Notes: generated by a model not told the origin, from the letters alone. 64,000 bases of DNA from JAJRTA01 sp965603125 (GCA_965603125.1 CBFDBU010000005.1:97987-161986); one strand, 5' to 3'. Shown: positions 33,405 to 42,267, numbered from the stretch's first letter. Made by a program: numbers and translations.

Positions 33405-35348
33405 ATGAGCCACAAGCAGTCACTGGTCCCCGTCGTGTTCTTGCTGGTCACTCTGGCTATCGGCGCTGCCGCCGTCGGGCAGGACAGCAGCAAAGTGACC
33501 TCAATGCTTCAAGCCGGGAAGTACATACCGGACATCGCCACGTTCCTGCAGATCGGTGGGAACAGCCTCGCTGGCTATACATGGGACGGCAAGGTCGTAT
33601 TTATCAGGAACTCGATGTCCGGGACCTCTCAGATATACCGCATTACGGAAGAGGGGTGGCCTTACCAGTTGACAACGTTCGAGGACGGCATCGACTTCTT
33701 CGCGCTTTCCTATGGAGGTGACCTGGCCATCGTGGGGGCCTCAGTGGGCGGCTCCGAGCAGTCGCAACTCTATCTCATGGACACCCAAACAGGCCGCACC
33801 ATGCAGATCACACATTTCGAGGACATTAGGTTCGGGGCACCCTCATGGTCCCGGGATGACCGCTGGATATACTACCGCTCCAACCAGGAAAACGGCCGCG
33901 ACTTTTTCATCTATCGCATGGACATAGCCACGGGCGAGGCGGAAAAGATCTTCGGTGATTCGACTGGTGTGAACGGTTACAATGCCGTGTTGGATTTATC
34001 CCAGGATGGCGCCAAGCTGATCATCGGAAACTTCATATCCAACGCGAACAATGATCTCTACCTGCTGGACCTGGATTCGCGCCGGTACACCAGGCTCACC
34101 GAAGACGACACCGATGTCCGCTACGATTCGCCAACCCTGATGCCGGACAACGAGACAATCTGGTTCACCTGCAACGACAACGAGGACGGCATACAGCGGC
34201 TGGCTACCATGAAGGTCGGCTCGTCCGAAATCAAATACGTTGATGACGGCTGGATCGACCCCAGGTGGGAGATTGATGGTCTCGGATTTTCGCGGGATTA
34301 CAAGCGGATGGTCGCCGCTGTAAACGAGGAAGGCTATATGCGCCTGAAGATGCGCGAAGTGGAGACCGGCAAAGAGATCCCCGGTCCTCCGCTGGACGGC
34401 ATTCTCGGTGGGGGAGCCTTTGACAAACATGGCGCCTGCCTGGTATCATTCACCGGACCCACCCGCGCACCTGATATCTGGAAGTGGAATCCCAATACCG
34501 GAGAGTTGAAACAATTGACTTTCTCGATTTACGCCGGTATTGACCGCTCGATTTTCAACGATCCGCAACTGATCAAATATACGAGCTTCGACGGCCTGGA
34601 AATCCCAGCCTTCCTGTACCTGCCTCCGGGCTACGAAAAGGGAAAGCCGATCCCCTTTATTGTCCATGCTCACGGCGGCCCGGAAGGGCAATTTCAGCCC
34701 TACTTCGCTCGCAACTTCCAGTATCTGATGCTCAACGGATACGGTATCCTGGCACCCAATCCCCGTGGTTCCTCAGGGTACGGCCGGGACTACATGAACC
34801 TGGACAATTATAAGAACCGCAAGAATTCACTCAAGGACTACAAGGCTGGCGTGGAATACCTGATCGAAAACGGATACACCGAGAAAGGCATGATCGGCAT
34901 CCGGGGAGGCTCCTACGGCGGCTACGTGGTGACCGGTATGATTACGGAGTATCCCGATCTGTTTTCCGCCGCCGTTGACGTGGTCGGCATTGTCAACTTC
35001 AGGACATTCCTTGAGAACACTAAAGCCTACCGTCGCGCCCTGCGCGAAGCCGAGTACGGGCCACTGAGCGACCCTGAGTTCCTTGCTGAGATCTCCCCCA
35101 TTCACAAGGTGGATCAGATCGAGACACCGCTGTTGGTCGTTCACGGCGAAAACGACACGCGCGTTCCAGTTGGCGAGGCAAGGCAGATTATTGCGGCCAT
35201 ACAGTCACGCGGCGGGATCGTAGACTCGTTGATTTTCCCCGACGAAGGTCATGGCGCGTCCAAGCGCGTAAACATCATCGCTGAGTACCGCAAGCAGGTG
35301 GAGTTTTTCGACACGCACCTCAAGCCGGTAGCAACAACGGAGGATTGA
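33405..35348 (+). CDS. Secreted S9-family prolyl oligopeptidase-like peptidase
   Basis: AGGAGG just before ATG 33405 decides the start; the frame is open further upstream but lacks a signal. The 648-residue protein has a signal peptide (LVPVVFLLVTLAIGAAAVG), a seven-bladed-type propeller built of TolB/WD40-like repeats (about 40-370) and an alpha/beta-hydrolase domain (about 390-645). The catalytic triad is Ser503 in GGSYGGY, Asp584 in ENDTR and His616 in EGHGAS. It is expected to cleave short peptides in the periplasm or outside. It stands alone with its own promoter. Confidence 0.92.
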   Translation: MSHKQSLVPVVFLLVTLAIGAAAVGQDSSKVTSMLQAGKYIPDIATFLQIGGNSLAGYTWDGKVVFIRNSMSGTSQIYRITEEGWPYQLTTFEDGIDFFALSYGGDLAIVGASVGGSEQSQLYLMDTQTGRTMQITHFEDIRFGAPSWSRDDRWIYYRSNQENGRDFFIYRMDIATGEAEKIFGDSTGVNGYNAVLDLSQDGAKLIIGNFISNANNDLYLLDLDSRRYTRLTEDDTDVRYDSPTLMPDNETIWFTCNDNEDGIQRLATMKVGSSEIKYVDDGWIDPRWEIDGLGFSRDYKRMVAAVNEEGYMRLKMREVETGKEIPGPPLDGILGGGAFDKHGACLVSFTGPTRAPDIWKWNPNTGELKQLTFSIYAGIDRSIFNDPQLIKYTSFDGLEIPAFLYLPPGYEKGKPIPFIVHAHGGPEGQFQPYFARNFQYLMLNGYGILAPNPRGSSGYGRDYMNLDNYKNRKNSLKDYKAGVEYLIENGYTEKGMIGIRGGSYGGYVVTGMITEYPDLFSAAVDVVGIVNFRTFLENTKAYRRALREAEYGPLSDPEFLAEISPIHKVDQIETPLLVVHGENDTRVPVGEARQIIAAIQSRGGIVDSLIFPDEGHGASKRVNIIAEYRKQVEFFDTHLKPVATTED

Positions 35349-35481
35349 TCGGACGACGGTGTCAGCGACAGAGCCGTATTCCGGGCGCGGTCGGCCAAAA
35401 GGCCGGCCGTGTATCGGATTGTCTACGCCGCCATCTCCCGCATCGGATTGCAAGGCGAGTAGTTAGCGCAAATAACAGAGC

Positions 35482-35596
35482 GCTGTTGAAGAAGTTGTGC
35501 CGTCAGGTGTCTCTGCCTGACGGCTCCCTCGTCACCTGCTGTCAGGTGTCGGGCAGAGACACCCGACACCACGCTTATAAATGCTTTTTCAACAGC
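35482..35596. repeat. Hairpin-pair repeat element with terminal inverted repeats
   Basis: A 115-bp non-coding element. The ends GCTGTTGAA (35482-35490) and TTCAACAGC (35588-35596) are perfect inverted repeats, and 12 of 13 bases match if extended. Inside are two perfect hairpins: CCGTCAGG/CCTGACGG (35500-35523) and GGTGTCGGG/CCCGACACC (35545-35570). Their loops, TGTCTCTG and CAGAGACA, are exact reverse complements. The second hairpin is an inverted copy of the first with paired A-to-G and T-to-C changes that keep the stem. It looks like a MITE or dispersed structured repeat, 7 bp from the end of larC. The rest of 35349-35603 holds no gene. Confidence 0.75.
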
Positions 35597-35603
35597 CTGC
35601 TAT

Positions 35604-36770
35604 TCACAGATCCTGAGCAACTGCCTTCACCTCATCATAGACATCTTTCAGAGGAAGCCCTTCCATAGCTGCGACCTTCTTGCAATCTTCATACTCTGGC
35701 GCGACGATCTTGACCTTCCCCGCGTGTTTGCCTATTTTGACCTTCATGTACCCGAACCTGGTTTTTACAGATCGTTCTTCTCTGGCGAGCTTTCTTCTCT
35801 CCACAGGCTGAATCCGTACACCGAAAGTGGTGGTCTCATCGAAAATCGTGGAGAGGATACTATCGCGTTTATCTGGAGGCGCGAGAACACCCAGAACGAC
35901 TCCCGGCCGATTTTTCTTCATGGAAACCGGAGTAATGTAGACATCAAGAGCACCGGAATCCAGCAGTCTGTCAAAGACATGATCGAAGAACTCGGGATTC
36001 ATATCGTCGATATTGGATTCAATCAGCTCAACCTGGTCACATTCGTAACCACTAGCGCAGGGTTCCCCAATCAGCAGTCGCAACAGATTCGGAATTTCCA
36101 AATCGCGGCTGCCGGCGCCATAACCGATCTTCTCTAACCTCATCTGGGGCATGGTACCAAACTGTTGTGAAACCGTAGTTAGAATGGCGGCTCCCGTCGG
36201 TGTTGTCAGTTCCGCTTCGATCCCGGTGGAAACGAGAGGCACTCCCTTCAGCAACTCAAGAGTCGCCGGAGCCGGGACAGGGATATTGCCATGCTCGCAT
36301 TCCACAAATCCTGTCCCAATGGGTATCTTCGATGAATAAACCGCATCGACACCGAGTAATTTCATCCCTATTAGAGAACCGACAATGTCCACAATGGCGT
36401 CAAGTGCTCCAACCTCGTGAAAATGGATTTTCTCGACACCTGTGTTGTGAATCCGGGCCTCAGCCGCCGCCAAGTTCTCAAATACCCTTATGCTTGTATC
36501 TTTTATGTCTTCCGAGAGGTTGCTGCCGCCAATGATCTGCTCAATATGTTTCAAGTGACGGTGGATATGCTGCTCTTCGGTTTCGATGCTGATCTTGGTC
36601 CCTGTGATCCCGTGCTTGACAACTTTCGTAGCGCTGATGGTGTAACCCGACAGACCCAGCTTGGCGAGTTCCGATTTGAGATTATCTAATGGTAACCCGG
36701 CATCCACCAGTGCCCCCAGAATCATATCACCGCTGGCACCGGCGAAGCAATCGAAATAGAGTACCTTCAC
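35604..36770 (-). CDS. larC: Nickel-pincer cofactor biosynthesis protein LarC
   Basis: This 388-residue LarC-type nickel insertion enzyme (CTP-dependent cyclometallase) starts MKVLYFDCFAGASGDMILGAL and has EEQHIHRHLKHI, a His-rich loop, FHEVGALDAIVDIVG and a C-terminal half with ESNIDDMNPEFFDHV. In Lactobacillus plantarum larC is split by programmed frameshifting; here it is one uninterrupted reading frame. It makes the final step of the nickel-pincer nucleotide used by lactate racemase and related epimerases. It lies 3 bp after larB on the same strand. Hand-sampled G+C is clearly below that of the neighbouring operons. Confidence 0.95.
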   Translation of the reverse strand: MKVLYFDCFAGASGDMILGALVDAGLPLDNLKSELAKLGLSGYTISATKVVKHGITGTKISIETEEQHIHRHLKHIEQIIGGSNLSEDIKDTSIRVFENLAAAEARIHNTGVEKIHFHEVGALDAIVDIVGSLIGMKLLGVDAVYSSKIPIGTGFVECEHGNIPVPAPATLELLKGVPLVSTGIEAELTTPTGAAILTTVSQQFGTMPQMRLEKIGYGAGSRDLEIPNLLRLLIGEPCASGYECDQVELIESNIDDMNPEFFDHVFDRLLDSGALDVYITPVSMKKNRPGVVLGVLAPPDKRDSILSTIFDETTTFGVRIQPVERRKLAREERSVKTRFGYMKVKIGKHAGKVKIVAPEYEDCKKVAAMEGLPLKDVYDEVKAVAQDL

Positions 36771-36773
36771 TTT

Positions 36774-37526
36774 CTAAGTCTCCAACAGGTTGACAATCGC
36801 AGCAAAGTACCCCGCTCCAAAGCCGTTGTCAATATTGACGACTGCCACCCCAGGGGCACAGCAATTTAGCATCGACAAGAGCGCTGACAAGCCATGGAAG
36901 CTTGCGCCGTAGCCAATACTGGTCGGCACTGCAATCACTGGCTTGTCGACCAACCCGCCGACGACACTGGCCAGAGCACCTTCCATGCCTGCGACAACGA
37001 TTAGTACGTTGGCGTCAAAGAGCTTGTCCTTGCTGTCCAGAAGCCTGTGTATCCCTGCTACGCCAACATCATATAATCGTTCGACCGGGTTGCCCATTGC
37101 TTCGGCCGTCGCAGCGGCCTGTTCAGCGACCGGTATGTCCGAGGTTCCGGCACTGATGACTGTTATCTGCCTGTCCGTCCTCTTCGCAACGGTGGGGCCG
37201 ATCAGAACGATCTGCGCTACCTCGTTATACGTAGCATTGCCGCAGATTTTCTTGATGGCATCGTAAACTTCTCTGTCGGCCAGTGTCGCCATGATTGCCT
37301 GGCCTTCGGAAGCCAGTTTCTCGACTATGGCAACGATTTGCTCGACCGTTTTCCCCTTACTGAATATTACTTCCGGAAACCCTTTCCTCAAACTCCTGTG
37401 ACTGTCAATCTTAGCAAAACCAAGGTCTTCATAAGGCAATATCTTCAGTCTGTCAAGAGCGTCATCAACATTGATCTGTCGATTGCTGACATCTTCCAGA
37501 AGCTTTCTGATCTGTTCTCTATTCAT
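36774..37526 (-). CDS. larB: Nickel-pincer cofactor biosynthesis protein LarB
   Basis: The 250-residue product (start ATG 37526, overlapping the larE end by 8 bases) is the nicotinic acid adenine dinucleotide carboxylase/hydrolase LarB. Its C-terminal half is PurE/AIR-carboxylase-like, with TVISAGTSDIPVAEQAAATAE, VVAGMEGALASVVGGLVDKPVIAVPTS cut by GYGASFHG, and NIDNGFGAGYFAA. It makes the first pincer precursor. A start 8 codons earlier (37550) is possible but would overlap larE more. The neighbours larE and larC complete the pathway. Confidence 0.93.
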   Translation of the reverse strand: MNREQIRKLLEDVSNRQINVDDALDRLKILPYEDLGFAKIDSHRSLRKGFPEVIFSKGKTVEQIVAIVEKLASEGQAIMATLADREVYDAIKKICGNATYNEVAQIVLIGPTVAKRTDRQITVISAGTSDIPVAEQAAATAEAMGNPVERLYDVGVAGIHRLLDSKDKLFDANVLIVVAGMEGALASVVGGLVDKPVIAVPTSIGYGASFHGLSALLSMLNCCAPGVAVVNIDNGFGAGYFAAIVNLLET

Positions 37527-38382
37527 GCCCGTCTTTCTGCAATGTTTCATTCATACTGCCGGATCGGTATCCTTCAAGATCAACGGCAATATAGTTATAG
37601 CCGATTGATTTGAAATAGTTCAATATTCTGTCGGCTCTCATCTTATCAAGAAGTGCCGGTATGACTTCCTTGGGCACCTCAATTCTGGCTACAGTGTCAT
37701 GGTCCCGGACTCGCACAGTTCTTATTCCTAAGTCCCGCAGGAGCTGTTCGCCAAGCCCTATTCTTCTCAGTTTCTCCTTAGTTATCTTCGAACCATAGGG
37801 GATTCTTGAAGCCAAACATGGCGACGCCGGCCTATCCCAAGTCAGAAGGTTCATCTGTCTTGACAAAGCTCTAATCTCGATCTTTGTTAGCCTAGCTTCC
37901 TTAAGAGGGCTTCTGACTTTGAGTTCCTTTACGGCTTTCAGCCCGGGGCGGTAATCCTTAAGATCACTGTAATTGGAGCCTTCAATCACGTGCATCAGAT
38001 CGAGTTGCCCGGCAAGTTTGTGCAATTCGAGGAAAATCCCCTTCTTGCAGTAATAACATCTATCGGGCGGATTAGATATGAATTCAGGATTACACAGTTC
38101 ATTCGTTTCGACAATGATGTGTCTGACGCCGAACGACTCTGCGATCTTCTTGGCCTCATGCAATTCCGTCGGTGGGAGCGTCTCGGAATGAGACGTCACC
38201 GCAACCACCCTGTCTCCCAGCACATCGGACGCTATTCGAAGAAGGAAACTACTGTCAACCCCGCCAGAGAAAGCCACAAGTGCACTTTCCAATTCAGATA
38301 GTATGGCCTTAAGCGACTCCAGTTTGTTGGCAAGATCAGTCGCTTCTTGAGGGCCGGCAGAACCGGTATCAGATTCTCTCAT
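37519..38382 (-). CDS. larE: ATP-dependent sulfur transferase LarE
   Basis: This 287-residue PP-loop protein has AFSGGVDSSFLLRIA as the ATP pyrophosphatase motif and TSHSETLPPTE afterwards. Cysteines that could carry the donated sulfur occur in DRCYYCKKG and SPCLASRIPYG, the latter matching the catalytic Cys region of LarE. It adds sulfur to the pyridinium carboxylates made by LarB. GAGG upstream of ATG 38382 supports the start. It is the first gene of a larE-larB-larC operon; the promoter was not located with confidence (a weak TTGTAG/TACATT pair lies within 80 bp). No larA racemase or larD channel is in the window. Confidence 0.93.
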   Translation of the reverse strand: MRESDTGSAGPQEATDLANKLESLKAILSELESALVAFSGGVDSSFLLRIASDVLGDRVVAVTSHSETLPPTELHEAKKIAESFGVRHIIVETNELCNPEFISNPPDRCYYCKKGIFLELHKLAGQLDLMHVIEGSNYSDLKDYRPGLKAVKELKVRSPLKEARLTKIEIRALSRQMNLLTWDRPASPCLASRIPYGSKITKEKLRRIGLGEQLLRDLGIRTVRVRDHDTVARIEVPKEVIPALLDKMRADRILNYFKSIGYNYIAVDLEGYRSGSMNETLQKDGHE

Positions 38383-38498
38383 CTAAACATCCCTCACGAA
38401 AGAGTTCGAACACAAAACACAATGTACACAAATTGGCCTAAACCTACAATTCCTGTTTGAGGTTCGCCCAAAGAAGAACCGGGCCTGGTGCCATCCCG

Positions 38499-38633
38499 CT
38501 ACTGCTGCACGCCGGCATCCGGTTTGGGAGCGTTGCACTCTTCGAACTGTTCCACCTGTTTCGTCACGCAACGGCAGAAGCCGTGAGCGACCGCACACAG
38601 GCCTTTCATCAGGGAGAAGATGCCCCCGGCCAT
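38499..38633 (-). CDS. Possible small Cys-rich membrane-associated protein
   Basis: A 44-codon frame (ATG 38633 to TAG 38499) encodes MAGGIFSLMKGLCAVAHGF followed by CRCVTKQVEQFEEC. It has a hydrophobic head and four Cys. The same frame stays open upstream with more hydrophobic codons (FAIALFFM), which could make a full membrane segment, but there is no start codon or ribosome binding site there. It lies between larE and the creatininase-family gene on the same strand. It may be a real small gene, a remnant, or chance; nothing like it is known to me. The rest of 38383-38673 is empty. Confidence 0.25.
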   Translation of the reverse strand: MAGGIFSLMKGLCAVAHGFCRCVTKQVEQFEECNAPKPDAGVQQ

Positions 38634-38673
38634 GAAAAAGAGGGCGATGGCAAAAGGCTGAGATATTCCGGCG

Positions 38674-39408
38674 TTACAGACCGCACTTGCGCCAGCGGCC
38701 TAACACCATCTCCACGAAATCCCCCACCTCGGCGATGACCTTCCGGTGGAACTCCCTGGCCCGTTCCACGTTGAAATCGGGATACCCCTCCCCTTCCTTG
38801 TAGAGAAGAATGGTACCGGGCACTGGGTAGACATCGACGCCGGGCCGGTAGTAATAGGCCATTTCCGGATCGTAGGCGTCGGCATCGACGAGATCGATGT
38901 CCACAGCCTGCATCATGGCTGTTTCATCGGTACCACCATGACCACCGACCTGCCCGAAGAACTCCTTAGTTATCTCGCCGCACAACGCCCACCAGTGAAT
39001 CACGCAGACATTGACCCGCCTGTCGCGGTGGAGATCATGGGCCGTGTTTTTCAGAGCGGAGTTGTTGCCGCCGTGGCCGTTGAGGATGATGACGTTTCTG
39101 AATCCTGTATCGGCGAAGGAAACCACCACCTCGCGCACGTAGGCCTCAAAGGTGTCGCTGGTGATACCCACGCCGCCGCTGTAGCGGTAAAGTGATTTGG
39201 TAACACCGTAGGGAATGGTCGGGGCCACAAGGCCGTTTATGTGGCTGACTATTCCCTCGGCGATAGTCTCGGGGATGAAGTTGTCGGTGCCCAGGCAGGA
39301 ACTCCCGTGACCTTCCACCGTCCCCACCGGGAGAACAACGGTGTCGATTTCGGCCGGGACCAGTCGTTGTACCTTCAGCCAGGTCAGCTTCTGCAGTTGC
39401 CGTTCCAC
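38674..39408 (-). CDS. Creatininase-family amidohydrolase
   Basis: The 244-residue protein belongs to the creatininase/ArfB/MftE superfamily. Metal-site words are present: LPVGTVEGHGSSCLGTDNF (variant of the usual 'EqHG.HLP..tD'), ILNGHGGNN and GHGGTDETA with the conserved Glu. Members hydrolyse cyclic amides or formamides, or cleave peptide products in cofactor maturation. The exact substrate is unknown. The GTG start at 39408 overlaps the upstream stop by one base (TAGTG), so it is coupled to the DUF2064-like gene. Confidence 0.88.
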   Translation of the reverse strand: MERQLQKLTWLKVQRLVPAEIDTVVLPVGTVEGHGSSCLGTDNFIPETIAEGIVSHINGLVAPTIPYGVTKSLYRYSGGVGITSDTFEAYVREVVVSFADTGFRNVIILNGHGGNNSALKNTAHDLHRDRRVNVCVIHWWALCGEITKEFFGQVGGHGGTDETAMMQAVDIDLVDADAYDPEMAYYYRPGVDVYPVPGTILLYKEGEGYPDFNVERAREFHRKVIAEVGDFVEMVLGRWRKCGL

Positions 39409-40157
39409 TACGATCCTAACTTGGTCAGCAGCCGTTCCATGACGATCTCGGTTTCGCGCGCGGTTGTCTCGTCCCTCTCGTAGCGATACTGGTTAATGTC
39501 GCGAGCCATGATTTCAAGATCATCGGTGGTTTCCACCGCGTACCATATCTCCAGTTCCGACCAGGCCAGGCCTTTCTCCGTGAAGGCCTCGGCCACTTCC
39601 GAATATATCGAGGGGGATTTCCAGTCAAAGTCCGAGAGGTTGATCCGGGGAGCCGCGGACATACCAATAACATAGTACCGACCTTCGGGAGTGGGACCGA
39701 ACACGGCGTCCGATTCTTTCAGCATGTTGAGAGCCATCTTCATCATCGTGGACGTGATGGTCGGGGTGCGACTGCCGACAACAAGCACACTCTTGTATCC
39801 TTCGGCGAAACAGTCGGCAAACACGCGCTCGATTCGGATCCCCCATCTCTCCTTGGGAAGCTCAAAGTGGAGGAACTTGTTCCGGAACGCTGTGGCTCTT
39901 TTGCCGGAGAGTTTTTTCTGCAGGTACTCATATATGATGGTCACAAACCGCTTGCGGTCAACATCGTCAACGTAATAGAGCCGGATATCGACCCCCGCCA
40001 CGTCGAGCGCATTGGTAATCGTGTCGGTGATGAAAGCCTGGTGCAGGAAGCGAAGATCGTCGTTTTGGATTGATCCCAGATCCATGCAGGAGCCGTCTTC
40101 AAACGGTTCCTGGATGCAGATCGCAATCACCGAAGAATTCTTCTTTTTCCGCGGCAT
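39408..40157 (-). CDS. DUF2064-like (GT-A fold) protein
   Basis: This 249-residue protein has the central layout of the DUF2064 family (glycosyltransferase-like, related to CofC): SVLVVGSRTPTITSTMMKMAL, then LKESDAVFGPTPEGRYYVIGM, which matches 'G.DcP.l....l..A...L...DvVlGPa.DGGYyLiGl'. The usual GxDxP aspartate is replaced (GSRTP), so nucleotide-sugar chemistry may be lost or altered. The chain also has an unusual N-terminal region of about 110 residues. It is the first gene of a two-gene operon with the creatininase-family protein and has a strong promoter. The function is unknown. Confidence 0.6.
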   Translation of the reverse strand: MPRKKKNSSVIAICIQEPFEDGSCMDLGSIQNDDLRFLHQAFITDTITNALDVAGVDIRLYYVDDVDRKRFVTIIYEYLQKKLSGKRATAFRNKFLHFELPKERWGIRIERVFADCFAEGYKSVLVVGSRTPTITSTMMKMALNMLKESDAVFGPTPEGRYYVIGMSAAPRINLSDFDWKSPSIYSEVAEAFTEKGLAWSELEIWYAVETTDDLEIMARDINQYRYERDETTARETEIVMERLLTKLGS

Positions 40158-40197
40158 AGTCCTCAGATGATTCTAAGTTCACTGTAACCTGGATGCC

Positions 40198-40226
40198 AAT
40201 ATAAGATCGCCCTTGTGGGCAGTCAA
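40198..40226 (-). promoter_or_regulatory. Sigma70-type promoter of DUF2064-creatininase operon
   Basis: On the minus strand TTGACT (40221-40226), 17 bp, TATATT (40198-40203), about 40 bp before ATG 40157. A small GCCC/GGGC hairpin lies within the spacer. Confidence 0.7.
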
Positions 40227-40291
40227 GCCGGGCGGAGTAAAAACTTCAATGGAGGAAGATGACGAACTACTACCCGGGCATAAGGCCGGTG

Positions 40292-42202
40292 CTACCGCAC
40301 GGCGCGCATCCGGACCAGCATCTCATCCGGATCGATCACACCCTGCATTATGCGACGCACCGTCCCGGATGAATCCAGCAGTATCGTGGTGGGGAGCGAA
40401 TAGTGCTTCAGAGCGAAACGGGTCAGGAAATCTTTCGTGGTCGGCGATCCCGCTTTTTCCAACTGCACTCTTATCGGCACGAACCTTTCGGCCTCGGCGG
40501 CCACACCTGAGTCGCCGAAAGTTCTCTTGTCCAGCACCCTGCAGTTGGCGCACCAGGTAGCCCAGGTGTCAATCAGGACCGGCCTGCTCTCGGCCCTGGC
40601 GCGTCTTAGTCCCTGTTCGAGGTCGGTTTCCCACGCGATAAGTCCGGTCTCACTTTGCGCCGTCGTCGCTCCCGTAGAAGACAGCCACCGACCGGCCGAA
40701 GGCAGGATAAATCCTTCCCTCAGGATTGTTCCCATCATCAGATAGGCTCCTATCAACACCGCCAGGATACCCAGGAACTTCTTCAGTCTGGCGAAGAGGC
40801 CTGCTTCCGCCGTGAGGCGATCAAGGCCGCCGCCAAAAACGCCGAAAGCAATAAGCGTCAGCCCGGCCAATAGTATCGTTACCGCCGGGTCGATAACCGT
40901 ACGCAGGAAATAGAGCGCCATCAACAGCAGCACAAACCCGAAGAACCGCTTGACCGAGTTCATCCATTCCCCGGAGTTGGGCAGGGCATTAATGGCCGAG
41001 GAAAATGTAGCGATGATAACGAACAGGGTGCCCAGCCCCAGTGCAAACACGAACAGGGTCACAAAGCCGACCACAGGAGAACCGTGGGTGGCGATATACA
41101 ATAGAATGCCGGCCACAAACGGTCCCACGCAGGGAGAAACAACCAGGGCAGCGATCACACCGAGTATGACAGCCCCCGCCACGCCGCCCCCGGTCTTCGC
41201 CGTTCCCAGCCTCTGCCTCAGGAACATAGGGAGATTAAGATCGTACAGGCCGAACATCGACAAAGCGAAGATGACAAACACGGCCGCGATGGCGATCACG
41301 ACCGGCGGGCTTGCCAGCCAGGCTCCGAAAACACCGCCTACCAGTGAGACGATTAAACCCAGCAGACCGTACACGACCGCCATTGACCCCACATAGAACA
41401 GGGATAAGACGAAACCCCTCCCGATAGTCCGCTCCTGCCCCGCGAAGATGCTCACCGTAATCGGTATCATGGGGTAGGTGCAGGGCGAAAACGAAAGCAA
41501 CAAACCGGTAACGAAGGCCAGACCGAGCGCCATGAAGTATCCCCAGAACCCGTACTTGCTTATCAGATGCTCAAGGTCGCTCTGCCCGACATCCGTCGGT
41601 GCGGGAGATTCTCCGAAAGCGCCGGTTTCACCGGAAGCGGCGAATAACTCGGCGTTGATCGGGCTCCCTTCATCGCCAACCGTAATCGCAAGATTGGCCT
41701 CGGCAGTCCGGGGCGCCCGGCATATCTCCTCATTACACGGCTGATAGTCGAACCGTACGGGAAGCACGAAATCGCCCCGGTCGGCGTTCTCGTCAACCGT
41801 CACCTGGAAACGAATCAGCACCCGCCCGCTATAGACCGACATCTTTTCGCCCATCAGGTCAGCATCGAAACCGGCCGGATACACAACGCTATGGGGAGTC
41901 AGCCCGGCAACAGTGTCAAATGACAGCTCGGCCGGGATCAGCCAGTCCTGGTGCGGGTGGGCGGAATTGATATGCCAGTCGGGTTCGATGCTGACCACCG
42001 CTGCCGCCCGGTAAGTGTTCCCCGTCGCTACAGATGACACCGAGAACACCGACGAGACTTCAACAAGTCGCTCGGCAACGTCACCGCCGGTGTCCGCCAT
42101 ACCGAAGTCGGCGCTCAGGTTGGCCCCGACCGTCGTCCACAGGGCAGCGCCGACAATGACCGCTAAGAGGCAGGGATTACATGATCTACGGCGTGACGCC
42201 AC
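40292..42202 (-). CDS. dsbD: Thiol:disulfide interchange protein DsbD
   Basis: The 636-residue membrane protein carries electrons from cytoplasmic thioredoxin to the periplasm. It has a signal/anchor (about 10-30), a periplasmic alpha domain with the Cys pair in QPCNEEICRAP, eight transmembrane helices (about 215-490) with the two redox Cys in LLSFSPCTYPMIPI and LVVSPCVGPFVAGI, and a C-terminal thioredoxin-like domain with WATWCANCRVL. All six redox Cys are present, so it should be active. The start is GTG 42202, with GAGG 9 nt upstream and a near-perfect promoter. The trxA gene encoding the probable electron donor is 2.7 kb away. Confidence 0.95.
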   Translation of the reverse strand: MASRRRSCNPCLLAVIVGAALWTTVGANLSADFGMADTGGDVAERLVEVSSVFSVSSVATGNTYRAAAVVSIEPDWHINSAHPHQDWLIPAELSFDTVAGLTPHSVVYPAGFDADLMGEKMSVYSGRVLIRFQVTVDENADRGDFVLPVRFDYQPCNEEICRAPRTAEANLAITVGDEGSPINAELFAASGETGAFGESPAPTDVGQSDLEHLISKYGFWGYFMALGLAFVTGLLLSFSPCTYPMIPITVSIFAGQERTIGRGFVLSLFYVGSMAVVYGLLGLIVSLVGGVFGAWLASPPVVIAIAAVFVIFALSMFGLYDLNLPMFLRQRLGTAKTGGGVAGAVILGVIAALVVSPCVGPFVAGILLYIATHGSPVVGFVTLFVFALGLGTLFVIIATFSSAINALPNSGEWMNSVKRFFGFVLLLMALYFLRTVIDPAVTILLAGLTLIAFGVFGGGLDRLTAEAGLFARLKKFLGILAVLIGAYLMMGTILREGFILPSAGRWLSSTGATTAQSETGLIAWETDLEQGLRRARAESRPVLIDTWATWCANCRVLDKRTFGDSGVAAEAERFVPIRVQLEKAGSPTTKDFLTRFALKHYSLPTTILLDSSGTVRRIMQGVIDPDEMLVRMRAVR

Positions 42203-42237
42203 CGGTTGCTTCCTCGCGTAACAAGTTCTTCTCCTGC

Positions 42238-42267
42238 ATTATACCCGGTTGAGCCGGCATGAGACAA
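42238..42267 (-). promoter_or_regulatory. Sigma70-type promoter of dsbD
   Basis: On the minus strand TTGTCT (42262-42267), 18 bp, perfect TATAAT (42238-42243), giving a leader of about 30 nt. The remainder of 42268-42408 shows no gene. Confidence 0.7.

Noticed and set aside
35604..36770. Programmed frameshift expected for larC
   Set aside because: The frame is continuous over both LarC halves; no split is present here.
38383..38598. A 71-codon minus-strand frame ahead of larE
   Set aside because: Arg/Cys-rich, no ribosome binding site, and it overlaps in another frame with the better small candidate at 38499-38633.
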